From positions 1 through 64,000 of the forward strand of contig JAJRXM010000036.1 of assembly GCA_024276275.1 (NCBI GenBank): a DNA stretch of 64,000 nucleotides, read 5' to 3'. This stretch comes from Candidatus Zixiibacteriota bacterium (GTDB lineage: Bacteria; Zixibacteria; MSB-5A5; GN15; FEB-12). A program made the position numbers and the translations under genes. The notes beneath the pieces are model-generated. The model was not told the origin of the DNA and searched no databases. It worked only from the letters and a program-made list of their open reading frames with translations. Position 1 is the first letter of the stretch, and each line of letters begins with the position of its first letter. This document shows positions 19,896 to 29,751 of the stretch, piece by piece.

Positions 19896-20837
19896 CTAAA
19901 ATACTGAAAACTTAAAGTACTTTCGTGGGTTATCCTGAATATCAGCAACAAGAGTATTTATTCTTGCCATCAGATCGGTCATTTCAGAATACAAAGCAGT
20001 ATCATTTACAAGCATACCCATATTACCCTGAGCCACATTTATTTTATGTAAAATTGAATCAAGTGATGCACTACTGTTATTTAGGTTGTCATATAATGAG
20101 GGGTCATTAACTAATCGCCCAATAGTACCTGTGTTGTCATCAACTTTTGTAGAGATAGAACCGATAGCATCTGAAGTTTTCTCAAGTGATTCCACTATCC
20201 GTAATTGGTTCTTCTGAAGGTCAGTTGTAAGTTTTGTGATTTCACTAAGTAGTATTGTCATTTTGTTATACATATCGTCATCGGTAACTATTTTCCCAAG
20301 AGTGCCGTCTCCCCTATTCATACGAGTCAATAGTGTATCTATGTTATTTATCGTATGTCGTACATCAGAAAGAGAACCCTGTGCCTCCGCAAAGACCGCT
20401 TCAGCAGAACCTGCATCTTTTGTCATAACAACTTCCATATCAGCAATCGGCATTCCATCTGTTGTCCCGGGAATTACTTCTACATACTTATCTCCTAAAA
20501 AACCAATAGTCCCTAACTGTACTCGTGCACTTCCTGTCATACGGTCCCATACTTCGCTTTTTACTCGACAGACAAGTTCAACCTGTTTTTCCGGAGATAA
20601 GTTTACAAATTTAACAGACTTGACATTCCCGACCTCAACACCTGACATCCAAACCGGAGAGCCCGGTACTAAACCGTTTACATTTTTGAAGTAACAGACA
20701 AACTTTTTCTTAGATTCAAATATCGAGGTACCCCCACCGGATAACGAAGCCCAAAACATTACCGCAATAGCAAATGTAATAGCAATCCCTACTTTGAGAG
20801 TTCCCCATTTAACTTTTGTAGTTCTTTTCATATTCAT
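19896..20837 (-). CDS. MlaD/MCE family substrate-binding protein
   Basis: VKWGTLKVGIAITFAIAVMFWASLSGG..., GLVPGSPVWMSGVEVGNVKSVKF, GTIGFLGDKYVEVIPGT. Confidence 0.92.
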   Translation of the reverse strand: MNMKRTTKVKWGTLKVGIAITFAIAVMFWASLSGGGTSIFESKKKFVCYFKNVNGLVPGSPVWMSGVEVGNVKSVKFVNLSPEKQVELVCRVKSEVWDRMTGSARVQLGTIGFLGDKYVEVIPGTTDGMPIADMEVVMTKDAGSAEAVFAEAQGSLSDVRHTINNIDTLLTRMNRGDGTLGKIVTDDDMYNKMTILLSEITKLTTDLQKNQLRIVESLEKTSDAIGSISTKVDDNTGTIGRLVNDPSLYDNLNNSSASLDSILHKINVAQGNMGMLVNDTALYSEMTDLMARINTLVADIQDNPRKYFKFSVF

Positions 20838-20849
20838 ATAAGTAACATC

Positions 20850-21629
20850 CTATGTATAATTAAAAAAATCTCTTTTAAGCACTTCATTAAATGATAATCT
20901 AAACGGAGCTAAAAACTGCAGAACATCTAAATTTTTAGAGTCACGTAACTCCTCTAAACTTCCGTCAAAAGCAATTTGGCCGTCAATAATTATAATAAAC
21001 CTACCGGCAAATCCGATAGCATCGACTATTTCATGAGTGACAACGATTGTTGCAATATCCCGCTCTTTATTTAGTTTGTCAATTAATTCCAAAACGTTTT
21101 CGGTCGATTGCGGGTCAAGCCCGGTTGTCGGTTCATCATAAAGCATTGCTTTCGGTGCTGTAGATAATAAAGATCTTCCGATAGCAACACGTCGTTGCAT
21201 ACCACCCGAAAGTTGTTCAGGAAGTTTATTCATTATCTCTTTCGCATCTAACCCGACAAAACCGAGCATTTCAACAGCTCGTTTACCAACCTCTTCAAGA
21301 GAAAGTTTAGTATGCTCTAAAAGATAAAACCCGACATTTTCCCACACAGACATTGAGTCAAATAATGCTCCATCCTGAAACACCATCCCGATTTTTTTCC
21401 GAATCTCTTGCTTCTCTTTTTCCTTGAGATTACAGATATTTAAGCCGTCTACGCAAATTTCACCGCTTTGAGGGCATTCCAACCCCAAAATTAAACGAAG
21501 AATTGTAGACTTACCTGAACCGGACGGCCCCATAACAACAACAGACTCTGATGAGCCGACATTAAAGGATATGTTTTTCAAAACAGGTGTATCACCATAT
21601 GAAAAACTTACATTTTTAATCTCAATCAT
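20850..21629 (-). CDS. ABC transporter ATP-binding protein (MlaF-like)
   Basis: VVMGPSGSGKSTILRLILGLECPQSG; LSGGMQRRVAIGRSL; MLYDEPTTGLDP. Confidence 0.93.
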   Translation of the reverse strand: MIEIKNVSFSYGDTPVLKNISFNVGSSESVVVMGPSGSGKSTILRLILGLECPQSGEICVDGLNICNLKEKEKQEIRKKIGMVFQDGALFDSMSVWENVGFYLLEHTKLSLEEVGKRAVEMLGFVGLDAKEIMNKLPEQLSGGMQRRVAIGRSLLSTAPKAMLYDEPTTGLDPQSTENVLELIDKLNKERDIATIVVTHEIVDAIGFAGRFIIIIDGQIAFDGSLEELRDSKNLDVLQFLAPFRLSFNEVLKRDFFNYT

Positions 21630-22333
21630 AAGTACCCTTTTAAAAATGACGATGCCATCTTGGTTATGAAAAAATTCACAACTAATATAATAATAGAGGA
21701 AAGAACCACAGATTCAGTAGTTGCTTTACCTACACCTTTTGTTCCGCCTTCAGAATAAAATCCTTTATAACATGCTATAAAAGCAATAACAAATGAAAAG
21801 ACAATCGGTTTAAGTATGCCAATAAAGAGATTACCGAAAATCAGTCTTTCTTTTACCGCAGCAAAATACATTGTACCCGAAACATGTGCTAAAAATACTG
21901 CAATAATATAACCACCGAAAAGAGCTATAACATCACAAAATATAGTCAAAACCGGAACCATAACTATTAAAGCAAGTAGTCTCGGTACAGCAAGTTTTTG
22001 AATCGGGTCAATACCAAAAGATAATAAAGCATTTAATTGATTAGAAGATTTCATAGCACCGATCTCTGCTGTAATACCTGCCGCTACTCGAGCAGCAATC
22101 ATCAAGGCTGCTAAAACAGGACCGAGTTCTCTTACTATGGCAATAGTCATTATTCGTCCCAAATAATCTTTTGCCCCAAAATCGGCCAATTCATTTGAAA
22201 AAGCCAAGGCAAACCCTTGCCCTGCAAAAATACCTGTCAGGATGACTAAATAAAGAGAGCCGATACCAATGAGATACATCTGCTCTTTGGTTTCAGCAAA
22301 ATAAAAAGGTCGTCGAAATAAAGCTATAATCAT
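21626..22333 (-). CDS. MlaE family ABC permease (N-terminus probably longer than the ORF call)
   Basis: RPFYFAETKEQMYLIGIGSLYLVILTGIFAGQGFAL; IVRELGPVLAALMIAARVAAGITAEIGAM. Confidence 0.9.
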   Translation of the reverse strand: MIIALFRRPFYFAETKEQMYLIGIGSLYLVILTGIFAGQGFALAFSNELADFGAKDYLGRIMTIAIVRELGPVLAALMIAARVAAGITAEIGAMKSSNQLNALLSFGIDPIQKLAVPRLLALIVMVPVLTIFCDVIALFGGYIIAVFLAHVSGTMYFAAVKERLIFGNLFIGILKPIVFSFVIAFIACYKGFYSEGGTKGVGKATTESVVLSSIIILVVNFFITKMASSFLKGYL

Positions 22334-22592
22334 TTTTAAAGAAAAATAAAATAGGTTCTGAGAAGTATATACAAAGTGCTTTAAACCTTTATTGATAATG
22401 GAAAAAATCTTGATGCCTCTCTTTCAATTTCAAACCTGCTTTTCTCAACATACAACTATTCTAATTTAGACAACAGAAAAAAACTAAAATAGTTTAAAAA
22501 AAATCAAAGACAAGATATAATTTATTCGTTATATTATAAGCTTGTATTGTATTTTACAAATTTAAAATGAATTAAAGGAATGAAATTATAAT

Positions 22593-23612
22593 ATGTCTGA
22601 AAAAAATAAAAAAGGACATTGTATTGCCCTTTTCTCCGGTGGTTTAGATTCTGCCCTAGCAGTACTTTTGATGTTGCGACAAGATATAGAAGTTACTGCA
22701 ATAACATTTATGACTCACTTTGGTTGTGATTTGGGCGATAGGTCATCATGCGGCTCAAATCCGTATCCTGCTGCCGAGAAATATGGTTTTAATGTAAAGT
22801 TGATGCATTTAGGACAAAAGTTTGTTGATATTATCGAGAAACCAAAATACGGTTATGGAAAGAACATGAACCCATGTACAGATTGTCGTATTTTGATGCT
22901 TGCTGAAGCTAAAAATCTGATGGAAATGGTAAATGCCGACTTTATCATTACCGGTGAAGTTATGGGACAGAGACCGATGTCTCAGGTTAAACATAAGCTA
23001 AACCTTGTCGAAAACGAAACAGGCCTAAAAGGAAAACTATTACGACCTCTATCTGCTAAATTATTAGCTCCTACCGATGCGGAACTTAACGGTATGATAG
23101 ACCGCGAAAAACTAGAGGGTATTTCCGGGCGTGGACGTTACCGTCAAATTGAACTTGCTAAGGAATTCGGTCTTGATGATTACCCTAATCCTGCTTCCGG
23201 GTGTTTACTAACAGATGCGAACTACTCTATCCGCTTGAGAGACTTATTAAAACACTCAGAAAGACTTACTTTTGATGATTTAAATCTTTTACGTATCGGA
23301 CGGCATTTTAGATTAGATAGTAATACAAAAGTTATTGTCGGTCGTGATGAAAAAGAAAATAATCAATTGGAAGCATACAAAAAACCTCATTACGGTCATG
23401 TGGAAGCACTAGGTATCGGTTCTCCGGTAAGTCTGGTTATCGGTGATTGTTCTGATGAGAATTTAAAAAAGGCGGCGATGATAACTGCTCGATTTACATC
23501 TGCCCGTAAAGAAGCAGAAGTTAAAGTAACATTGGTCAGTAAAGATTCACAACCTGCAATCATTGTTCCTCCTGCCAAAGATGAAGATTTACAATATATT
23601 CAAATAAAATAG
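22593..23612 (+). CDS. PP-loop tRNA thiolation-like protein (ThiI/MnmA-related) with C-terminal NFACT-R-like region
   Basis: PP-loop FSGGLDSALAVLL; PCTDCRILM and ASGCLLTD cysteines; C-terminal LLRIGRHFRLDSNTKVIVGRDEKENNQLEAY. Confidence 0.8.
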   Translation: MSEKNKKGHCIALFSGGLDSALAVLLMLRQDIEVTAITFMTHFGCDLGDRSSCGSNPYPAAEKYGFNVKLMHLGQKFVDIIEKPKYGYGKNMNPCTDCRILMLAEAKNLMEMVNADFIITGEVMGQRPMSQVKHKLNLVENETGLKGKLLRPLSAKLLAPTDAELNGMIDREKLEGISGRGRYRQIELAKEFGLDDYPNPASGCLLTDANYSIRLRDLLKHSERLTFDDLNLLRIGRHFRLDSNTKVIVGRDEKENNQLEAYKKPHYGHVEALGIGSPVSLVIGDCSDENLKKAAMITARFTSARKEAEVKVTLVSKDSQPAIIVPPAKDEDLQYIQIK

Positions 23613-23622
23613 CAGACAACGA

Positions 23623-23655
23623 AAAAGGCCCTAACTACCTGTTAGGACCTTCTCT
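23623..23655 (+). terminator. Hairpin downstream of the PP-loop gene
   Basis: AAGGCCCTAAC-TACCT-GTTAGGACCTT followed by pyrimidine-rich tract. Confidence 0.65.
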
Positions 23656-23898
23656 CTCCTCACCATCTGAAGTCTTAAAAACAACTCAACCGCCAAGAAA
23701 GTCATTTCTAAATCAGAAATCTGACACGACTCCAGAGATTATAACTCTATATAGTATCAAATTGTGTGCCAAAACAGCCACCATCACATAACACTATATA
23801 TTACAACGAGATAACATCTACATTACATTATAAATCTTCTTTTTTTAGTCTAATTTCGCAAGAGTTGCTATATATAGACGCAGAATTTAAAAAAAGGC

Positions 23899-23936
23899 AA
23901 AAAATAAGCCTCTCTGAAAAGTCAGAAAGGCTTATA
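23899..23936 (-). terminator. Rho-independent terminator of the minus-strand T9SS protein gene
   Basis: Minus strand ATAAGCCTTTCTGA-CTTT-TCAGAGAGGCTTAT-TTTTT. Confidence 0.85.
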
Positions 23937-23953
23937 TAGAAATTTATTTCCTG

Positions 23954-24757
23954 TTATTTCAGCATAATCATCTTTTTGGTTTCGCTGAAACCTTCAGTAT
24001 CAATGCGGTAAAAATACATTCCACTAGCCAAGTTTGAGCCGTCAAATTGAACGACATGCACACCGGCTTCCATTTGACCGTCAACTAAAGTAATTACTTT
24101 TTGACCTAAGACATTATAAACTGAAAGATTTACATTTTCAGCATTAGGTAAACTAAAAGAAATTTGAGTTGAAGGGTTAAACGGGTTAGGATAGTTTTGC
24201 ATTAATCCAAAAGATTCAGGAAGACCATCAACACCATTTGAAAGTGCAACAGTTGTACCGCTAAATTCAGGAGAAGAAGTTAAAATACTACCCTCATCGT
24301 TACGATACACAAAAGTCAGTGCATGGTATGGATTTTCAAGAGTTACTTCTTCAATAGAAATATCAGTAATAGTTGCATCATTGACTTCAAAAACCAATTT
24401 CGCAATAACACCCTGCCCGACCTCAAGATCAGGTTTTGCTTCCGGAGTAAATTGCGGCAGTAGACCGATAACTACTGTTCTGTTTTCGTTATCAATATTG
24501 GCAACTTTTAAATCAAAATACTCAACCCGTGTTCCTTCGAAAATAACTTCTTTTAAAGTTACTCCTTCTGAAAAACTGAGTGGAATATCCAATGCTGCCA
24601 AATCAACATCGTTAGATATTTCAATTGGTACAACCACAAGATTATCTACTGTTTGTGCTGATTTCGCAACAACAAACTTGTTTGCACCTGCAAATATCAA
24701 AGTTGGTGCCAATAAGACACAGACGATAATGATGGTTAGTTGTAAACGTTTTGTCAA
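23954..24757 (-). CDS. Secreted protein with cohesin-like domain and T9SS type A C-terminal sorting domain
   Basis: NYPNPFNPSTQISFSLPNAENVNLSVYNVLGQKVITLVDGQMEAGVHVVQFDGSNLASGMYFYRIDTEGFSETKKMIMLK; TTG start after AGGAGGTGA. Confidence 0.88.
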   Translation of the reverse strand: MTKRLQLTIIIVCVLLAPTLIFAGANKFVVAKSAQTVDNLVVVPIEISNDVDLAALDIPLSFSEGVTLKEVIFEGTRVEYFDLKVANIDNENRTVVIGLLPQFTPEAKPDLEVGQGVIAKLVFEVNDATITDISIEEVTLENPYHALTFVYRNDEGSILTSSPEFSGTTVALSNGVDGLPESFGLMQNYPNPFNPSTQISFSLPNAENVNLSVYNVLGQKVITLVDGQMEAGVHVVQFDGSNLASGMYFYRIDTEGFSETKKMIMLK

Positions 24758-25144
24758 GATTCACCTCCTAAAAGGTTTAATTCGCTTTTGCTTCGTATTT
24801 TTCTAAAGTCCATTTGAATAATAGAAGCGCTTCAGTCCGTAAAAACGAAAGGTGCTTGAAATTGTTACTCTATGCTTATGTTATTTATGACGGTTATAGA
24901 ATCGTTCCCTTACCTATAAGTATAAAATCAGACAGCTGTGCTGTCAAGATTTTATTATCCAATTGTTAAACAATTGATTATTTGACAAGTTCCCTATTTA
25001 ATTCAATTATACCGCAATGTGATACCGCAGATGATCGCAGATATCTCGCCCTGTTATAATCTTTTACAAGATAAGCTGTTAGCTGTTCCAATAAAAAGAT
25101 AAAAATATCTTATCGTTATCACATTTCTGATTTATTTCGCATCG

Positions 25145-25163
25145 CAGGATGTGCGACATCCTG
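25145..25163. repeat. Short intergenic hairpin
   Basis: CAGGATGT-GCG-ACATCCTG. Confidence 0.5.
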
Positions 25164-25246
25164 ATAATTTACTGTTTAATCTTTGTTTCTGTTTGACATT
25201 ATTACTGCAAGAACTTACATTTTAAGACATAATAGGAGGGTTTTAC

Positions 25247-27833
25247 ATGCACCCAAATAAGGCTTTCAAAACACTGTTATATAGTTTTCTCATTATTATT
25301 TTTTGCTCAGTAAACCTATTCGCACATGAAATGCATACCGGACAAAATAAAAGTTCAAGCATTGCTGCTGACGATAATGAATACTGTATAACAATGCATT
25401 CGCTTGGAAAATTAGTTTTGTCAGTAGGTGCTACAGGTTTTGGCGGACTAAGTTCATTGGCTTCATTAGGATTCAAAGACTGTTTTACTGGCGATGTTTT
25501 GAATTATATAGCTAGTGAATATCCGAAAGGTTCAGCTGTAGGAATGACCAATGGGGTATCAACTTGGTATGGAGGAGTTGTAGGCAGTGATAGTTTAGTA
25601 TCACAAAGTAACTATAGTGAATTTTACGGTCAATATGATAAGATAGTGAGGTCATCTATTGAAAGTTCACCATCCTTTTCATTAAAATCTGTGGCTGAAT
25701 TAGATTTAATATCAGTAACCGATGACACAACAGCAATAACCCGCCCACGATTTCCTTATCTAGATTACGATACTAGACCTCATAAACCACTAGGCTTACA
25801 TTTATCTAATACTTCGTATTCATGGTCATATGAATATACAGATGATTTTATTCTATTCGATTTAATGATTAAAAACGTTTCTTCTAAAATAATCAATGAT
25901 TTTTATTTTGCTTTTAATGCTTCCGCTGGAACAGGATATTCTACTTTCTTTGATGTTGACGGAAGAGACGATATTCTCGGTTTTTTGCAAAACTATACAT
26001 TAGAAGAAAGATGTGAAAGAAATGACAGTTTAAATATGATGTGGATAGCAGACGGTGACGGTGACCCTTATGAAGATGTATTTATAAAAAAACTATCTAT
26101 TATCAATGGAAAGTATTATCGCTCTGCTACCGATGTTTCAGGTGTTTTTTACCTGAGCGACTATGCTGCTAATATACGAGATGTAAAAACATCATATAAT
26201 TGGTGGGCTTCATCAAGTGATGATAACGCTTGGTTTATGCCTATTTCAAAAAAAAGCACACAACAATATTTCACTCGAAAAAATACACACCCTTTTGGAG
26301 ATAAAGACAGATATAGTATTATGACCAACAATGAAATAGATTATGACCAAATATTTACATCTACAATTTTACCTAATGATTCTATATGGAATTATCCAAA
26401 TCAAAAATATGCCAAAGATATTTCTGACGGTTTCTCTCCTTCTCAAGATGGCGACGGATGGGGACACACACCATATACTTTCTATCGGTCCGTTCGATAT
26501 GCCTCCCGGGGGAATTCTGAAAATTCCGTTTGCTTATGTTGCCGGAGAAAATTTCCATACTGACCCGTCTAACGGTGACAATCTTCCTCTTTTCCCTGAA
26601 GCATATTATAACAATCTTGATTTTTCTGACCTTGCCAAAAACGCTCAATGGGCAAGATGGATTTATGACAACCCCGGGGTTGATACCGACGGTGATGGTG
26701 TTTTCGGTCGCTACACAATCTGTGTCTTAGATTCACAGCTTGTTGACAATGAATGGCAAATACTTGCTGCCGATACTTTTTGGTACCAAGGTGACGGTGT
26801 CCCTGACTGGCGAGCAGCAGGACCCCCACCTGCACCGTATCTTTGGTTAGAGCCTACTCTCAATGGAATAAGAATTCGGTTCAACGGTTCCCGTTCAGAA
26901 ACCGAAAAAGATATTTTTACACAGATTGCCGATTTTGAGGGATACAATATTTATTTCGGTCGTGATGAAAGAGAAGCATCTCTGTCGATAGTTGCCTCGT
27001 ATGATAACAAAAATTATGACAAATATATCTGGAACTCTACTGTCTCAAAATACATAGTCGAAGATATCCCATTGACACTTGAAGAAATTCGTTGTGCCTA
27101 TGCCGACAGTTGTAACGATAGTTTTTTTGACCCATTAAGTTACAGTCGTTCGAACCCATATTATAATGTTGATTCTATTTTTTATTTTGTCAAACATTCC
27201 TACAATGTTGTCGGTAATGCTATCGAAAAAGTTTATCCGAACGCACGAGACCCAAGATTGGTTCATGTAGATTCATTAGTTGATGACGACTATACAGAAG
27301 AAGGATATTTTAAGTTTTTTGAATACAGTTACTCGTTAGATAATTTGTTACCTACAATCGGTTACTGGATTAATGTAACTGCTTTTGATTTTGGTTCACC
27401 AAAGTCAGGTTTGCAGGCACTTGAAACATCTAAAACTATAAGCATTCAGAATGCATTTCCCCTGATAGATGCCGATGAATTATCGGGAGAACGGAAACAG
27501 GTGTATGTATATCCAAATCCATATCGAATTGACGCAGGCTATCGTGCATCGGGTTATGAAGGTCGCACCGAAGAAGACCGTCCTGACTACCGCGTACGTG
27601 AGCTGAATTTTGCCAATCTTCCACCGAGATGCGATATAAAGATATTCTCATTGGACGGTGATTTGGTTCGACACCTTTTGCATGACAAAGATATTTCCGA
27701 CCCGACTTATAACCATGACAGTTGGAATTTGATAACACGAAATACGCAGATGGTTGTAAGCGGGCTTTATTATTGGACTGTCGAGTTCCCTGACGGTGAG
27801 GTGCAGATGGGTAAGTTTGTGGTAATAATGTAG
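25247..27833 (+). pseudogene. Large secreted/surface protein with C-terminal sorting-like domain, split by frameshift near 26480
   Basis: ORF 25247..26563 (signal peptide) and 26343..27833 are complementary parts; continuity ...GDGWGHTPYT / SIGPFDMPPGGILKIPFAYVAGENFHTDPSN. Confidence 0.78.
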
Positions 27834-27844
27834 GTAGATTTTCT

Positions 27845-27877
27845 TTGTACCGACAGGGCATCGCCCTGTCGGTACAA
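27845..27877. repeat. 15-bp perfect inverted repeat with 3-nt loop (possible terminator or REP-like hairpin)
   Basis: TTGTACCGACAGGGC-ATC-GCCCTGTCGGTACAA. Confidence 0.8.
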
Positions 27878-28012
27878 TAAATATATCTTCTCATTTAAGA
27901 AATAGATAGAATTCATTTTTACTTCGTAGTTTTAAAGAATTTGACAATAAGGTAAAATTGTGTATCTTGATGTCAACAACAGATATATACTTTATAAAAA
28001 TCGGAGGAAAAG

Positions 28013-29429
28013 TTGAAAAATATCTTTCTAAGTGTTATTATTATATTAGCTCTAACGAGCACTATAAACGCAGTATCAAAATCTAACATTCAAGTCACAA
28101 AATCGCTTACTTCTATGCCACTCTCTTTTACAGCAAATAATGGACAATGGGATGAGAAAGTAAAATTTCGTGCTAATGCAGGTGGAGCGACAATGTGGTT
28201 TGCTGCAGATGGTGTCTACTACCAATTCACTCGTACAATTGATAGAGACCCAATCTCAGTTGTAGACAAGAGATATGGTATGTCTGATGACATGATGAAT
28301 CAAGAACCTGACTCCATCGAAACGATGATGATAAAAGCCAACTTTATGGGAGCAAATGTAAACCCTCAGATGGTTGGTGTTGACATGATTGACTACAAAT
28401 GCAATTACTTCATAGGAAACGACCAATCGAAATGGGCAACTGATGTTCCCAACTACACCTCTGTCATGTATGAACAAATTTATGACGGAATTGATTTGAA
28501 ATACTATGGTAATGGTACCCATATGGAATATGATTTTATTGTTGAACCTGGGGCTGATTTTTCACAAATTAAAATTCAATACGAAGGTGCTGAATCTATT
28601 GCTGTTAATGAAAATGGTCAATTAGTTGTCACAACGATGTGGGGTGAAGTTGTCGAGCAACGTCCTATAATTTATCAGATAGAAAATAATAATCGAATAT
28701 CTGTTAATGGAAGTTATCTTTTACAAGATGAAAATTCATTCTCATTTGAACTCTCGAACTACAACCCTTCACTCCCATTAGTCATCGACCCAGTTTTAGA
28801 ATATAGCACGTATTTGGGTGGTAGTGGTGATGAATTTGCATATAGCATCGTGGTAGATGCTAATGGTTCAGCATATATTATTGGAAAAACAATGTCTACA
28901 GACTTCCCAACAGAAAATCCATACAATGGAACTCTAACATCTCTTGATTTTGATGTTTTTATAACCAAGCTTAATAGAAATGGTAATTCTTTAATTTACA
29001 GCACTTTCTTTGGTGGTATTAAAGATGATTATGGAATGGACATTGCTTTAGATGGTACTGCATCAAGATGGAACTGATGATATTTTTGTAACTAAAATAA
29101 GTGCTGATATTCTTACAGATATTAAGGAAAACTATTTTGATAATTTACCGTCAGATTTTATTCTGTCACAAAATTATCCGAACCCGTTTAACCCGACCAC
29201 TACTATTGAATTTAATCTGGCAGCCAAGTCAAATGTAACTATTAATATTTACAATTTACTTGGACAGCAAGTAGAACAACTTGTCAATCAAGAATATTCG
29301 GCTGGAAATCACAAAGTGAGTTGGGATGGGACTACATCAAATGGTACTCAAGCTGCGACAGGAATGTATCTCTACCGAATAGAGGCAGACCATTTTGTCG
29401 AAACAAAAAAAATGTTGTTGTTAAAGTAG
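28013..29429 (+). pseudogene. SBBP-repeat beta-propeller secreted protein with T9SS C-terminal sorting domain, disrupted between 28799 and 29090
   Basis: ORF 28013..29077 (FTANNGQWDEKVKFRANAGGATMWF..., EYSTYLGGSGDEFAYSIVVDANGSAYIIGKTMSTDFPT) ends abruptly in DYGMDIALDGTASRWN*; ORF 29052..29429 in another frame resumes DGTDDIFVTKIS and the NPFNPTT sorting domain; TTG start. Confidence 0.8.
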
Positions 29430-29496
29430 TGTTTTGCTTAAACGCGAGACTTTCCTTATGTTTTTGTAGTGAACCGGCTTGACTGTTCCGAATACA

Positions 29497-29596
29497 TGGC
29501 AGGTCTCAAAAGCGAGACCTTCCCTACAACCGACTCAGTGTCAAGTGCGGAGATGATTCACTTACACACCCCTTAATCCCCTCTTAAAAAGAGGGG
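29497..29596. repeat. Cluster of intergenic hairpin repeats
   Basis: GGTCTC-AAAAGC-GAGACC and CCCCTCTT-AAA-AAGAGGGG, plus a related fragment CGCGAGACTTTCC near 29440. Confidence 0.55.
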
Positions 29597-29751
29597 AAAT
29601 GACAATTATAAAGACATTGTTCCACCTATCACAAAAAAGAGATGGCAGCCCTGTTCCCTACATATTTCTCTCAAACTAAAAACTTGACAACATACCTGTT
29701 TCTCTCGTTTCTTTTGTAAAAATAAATCATAATCAATACTTCGGAGAATTT

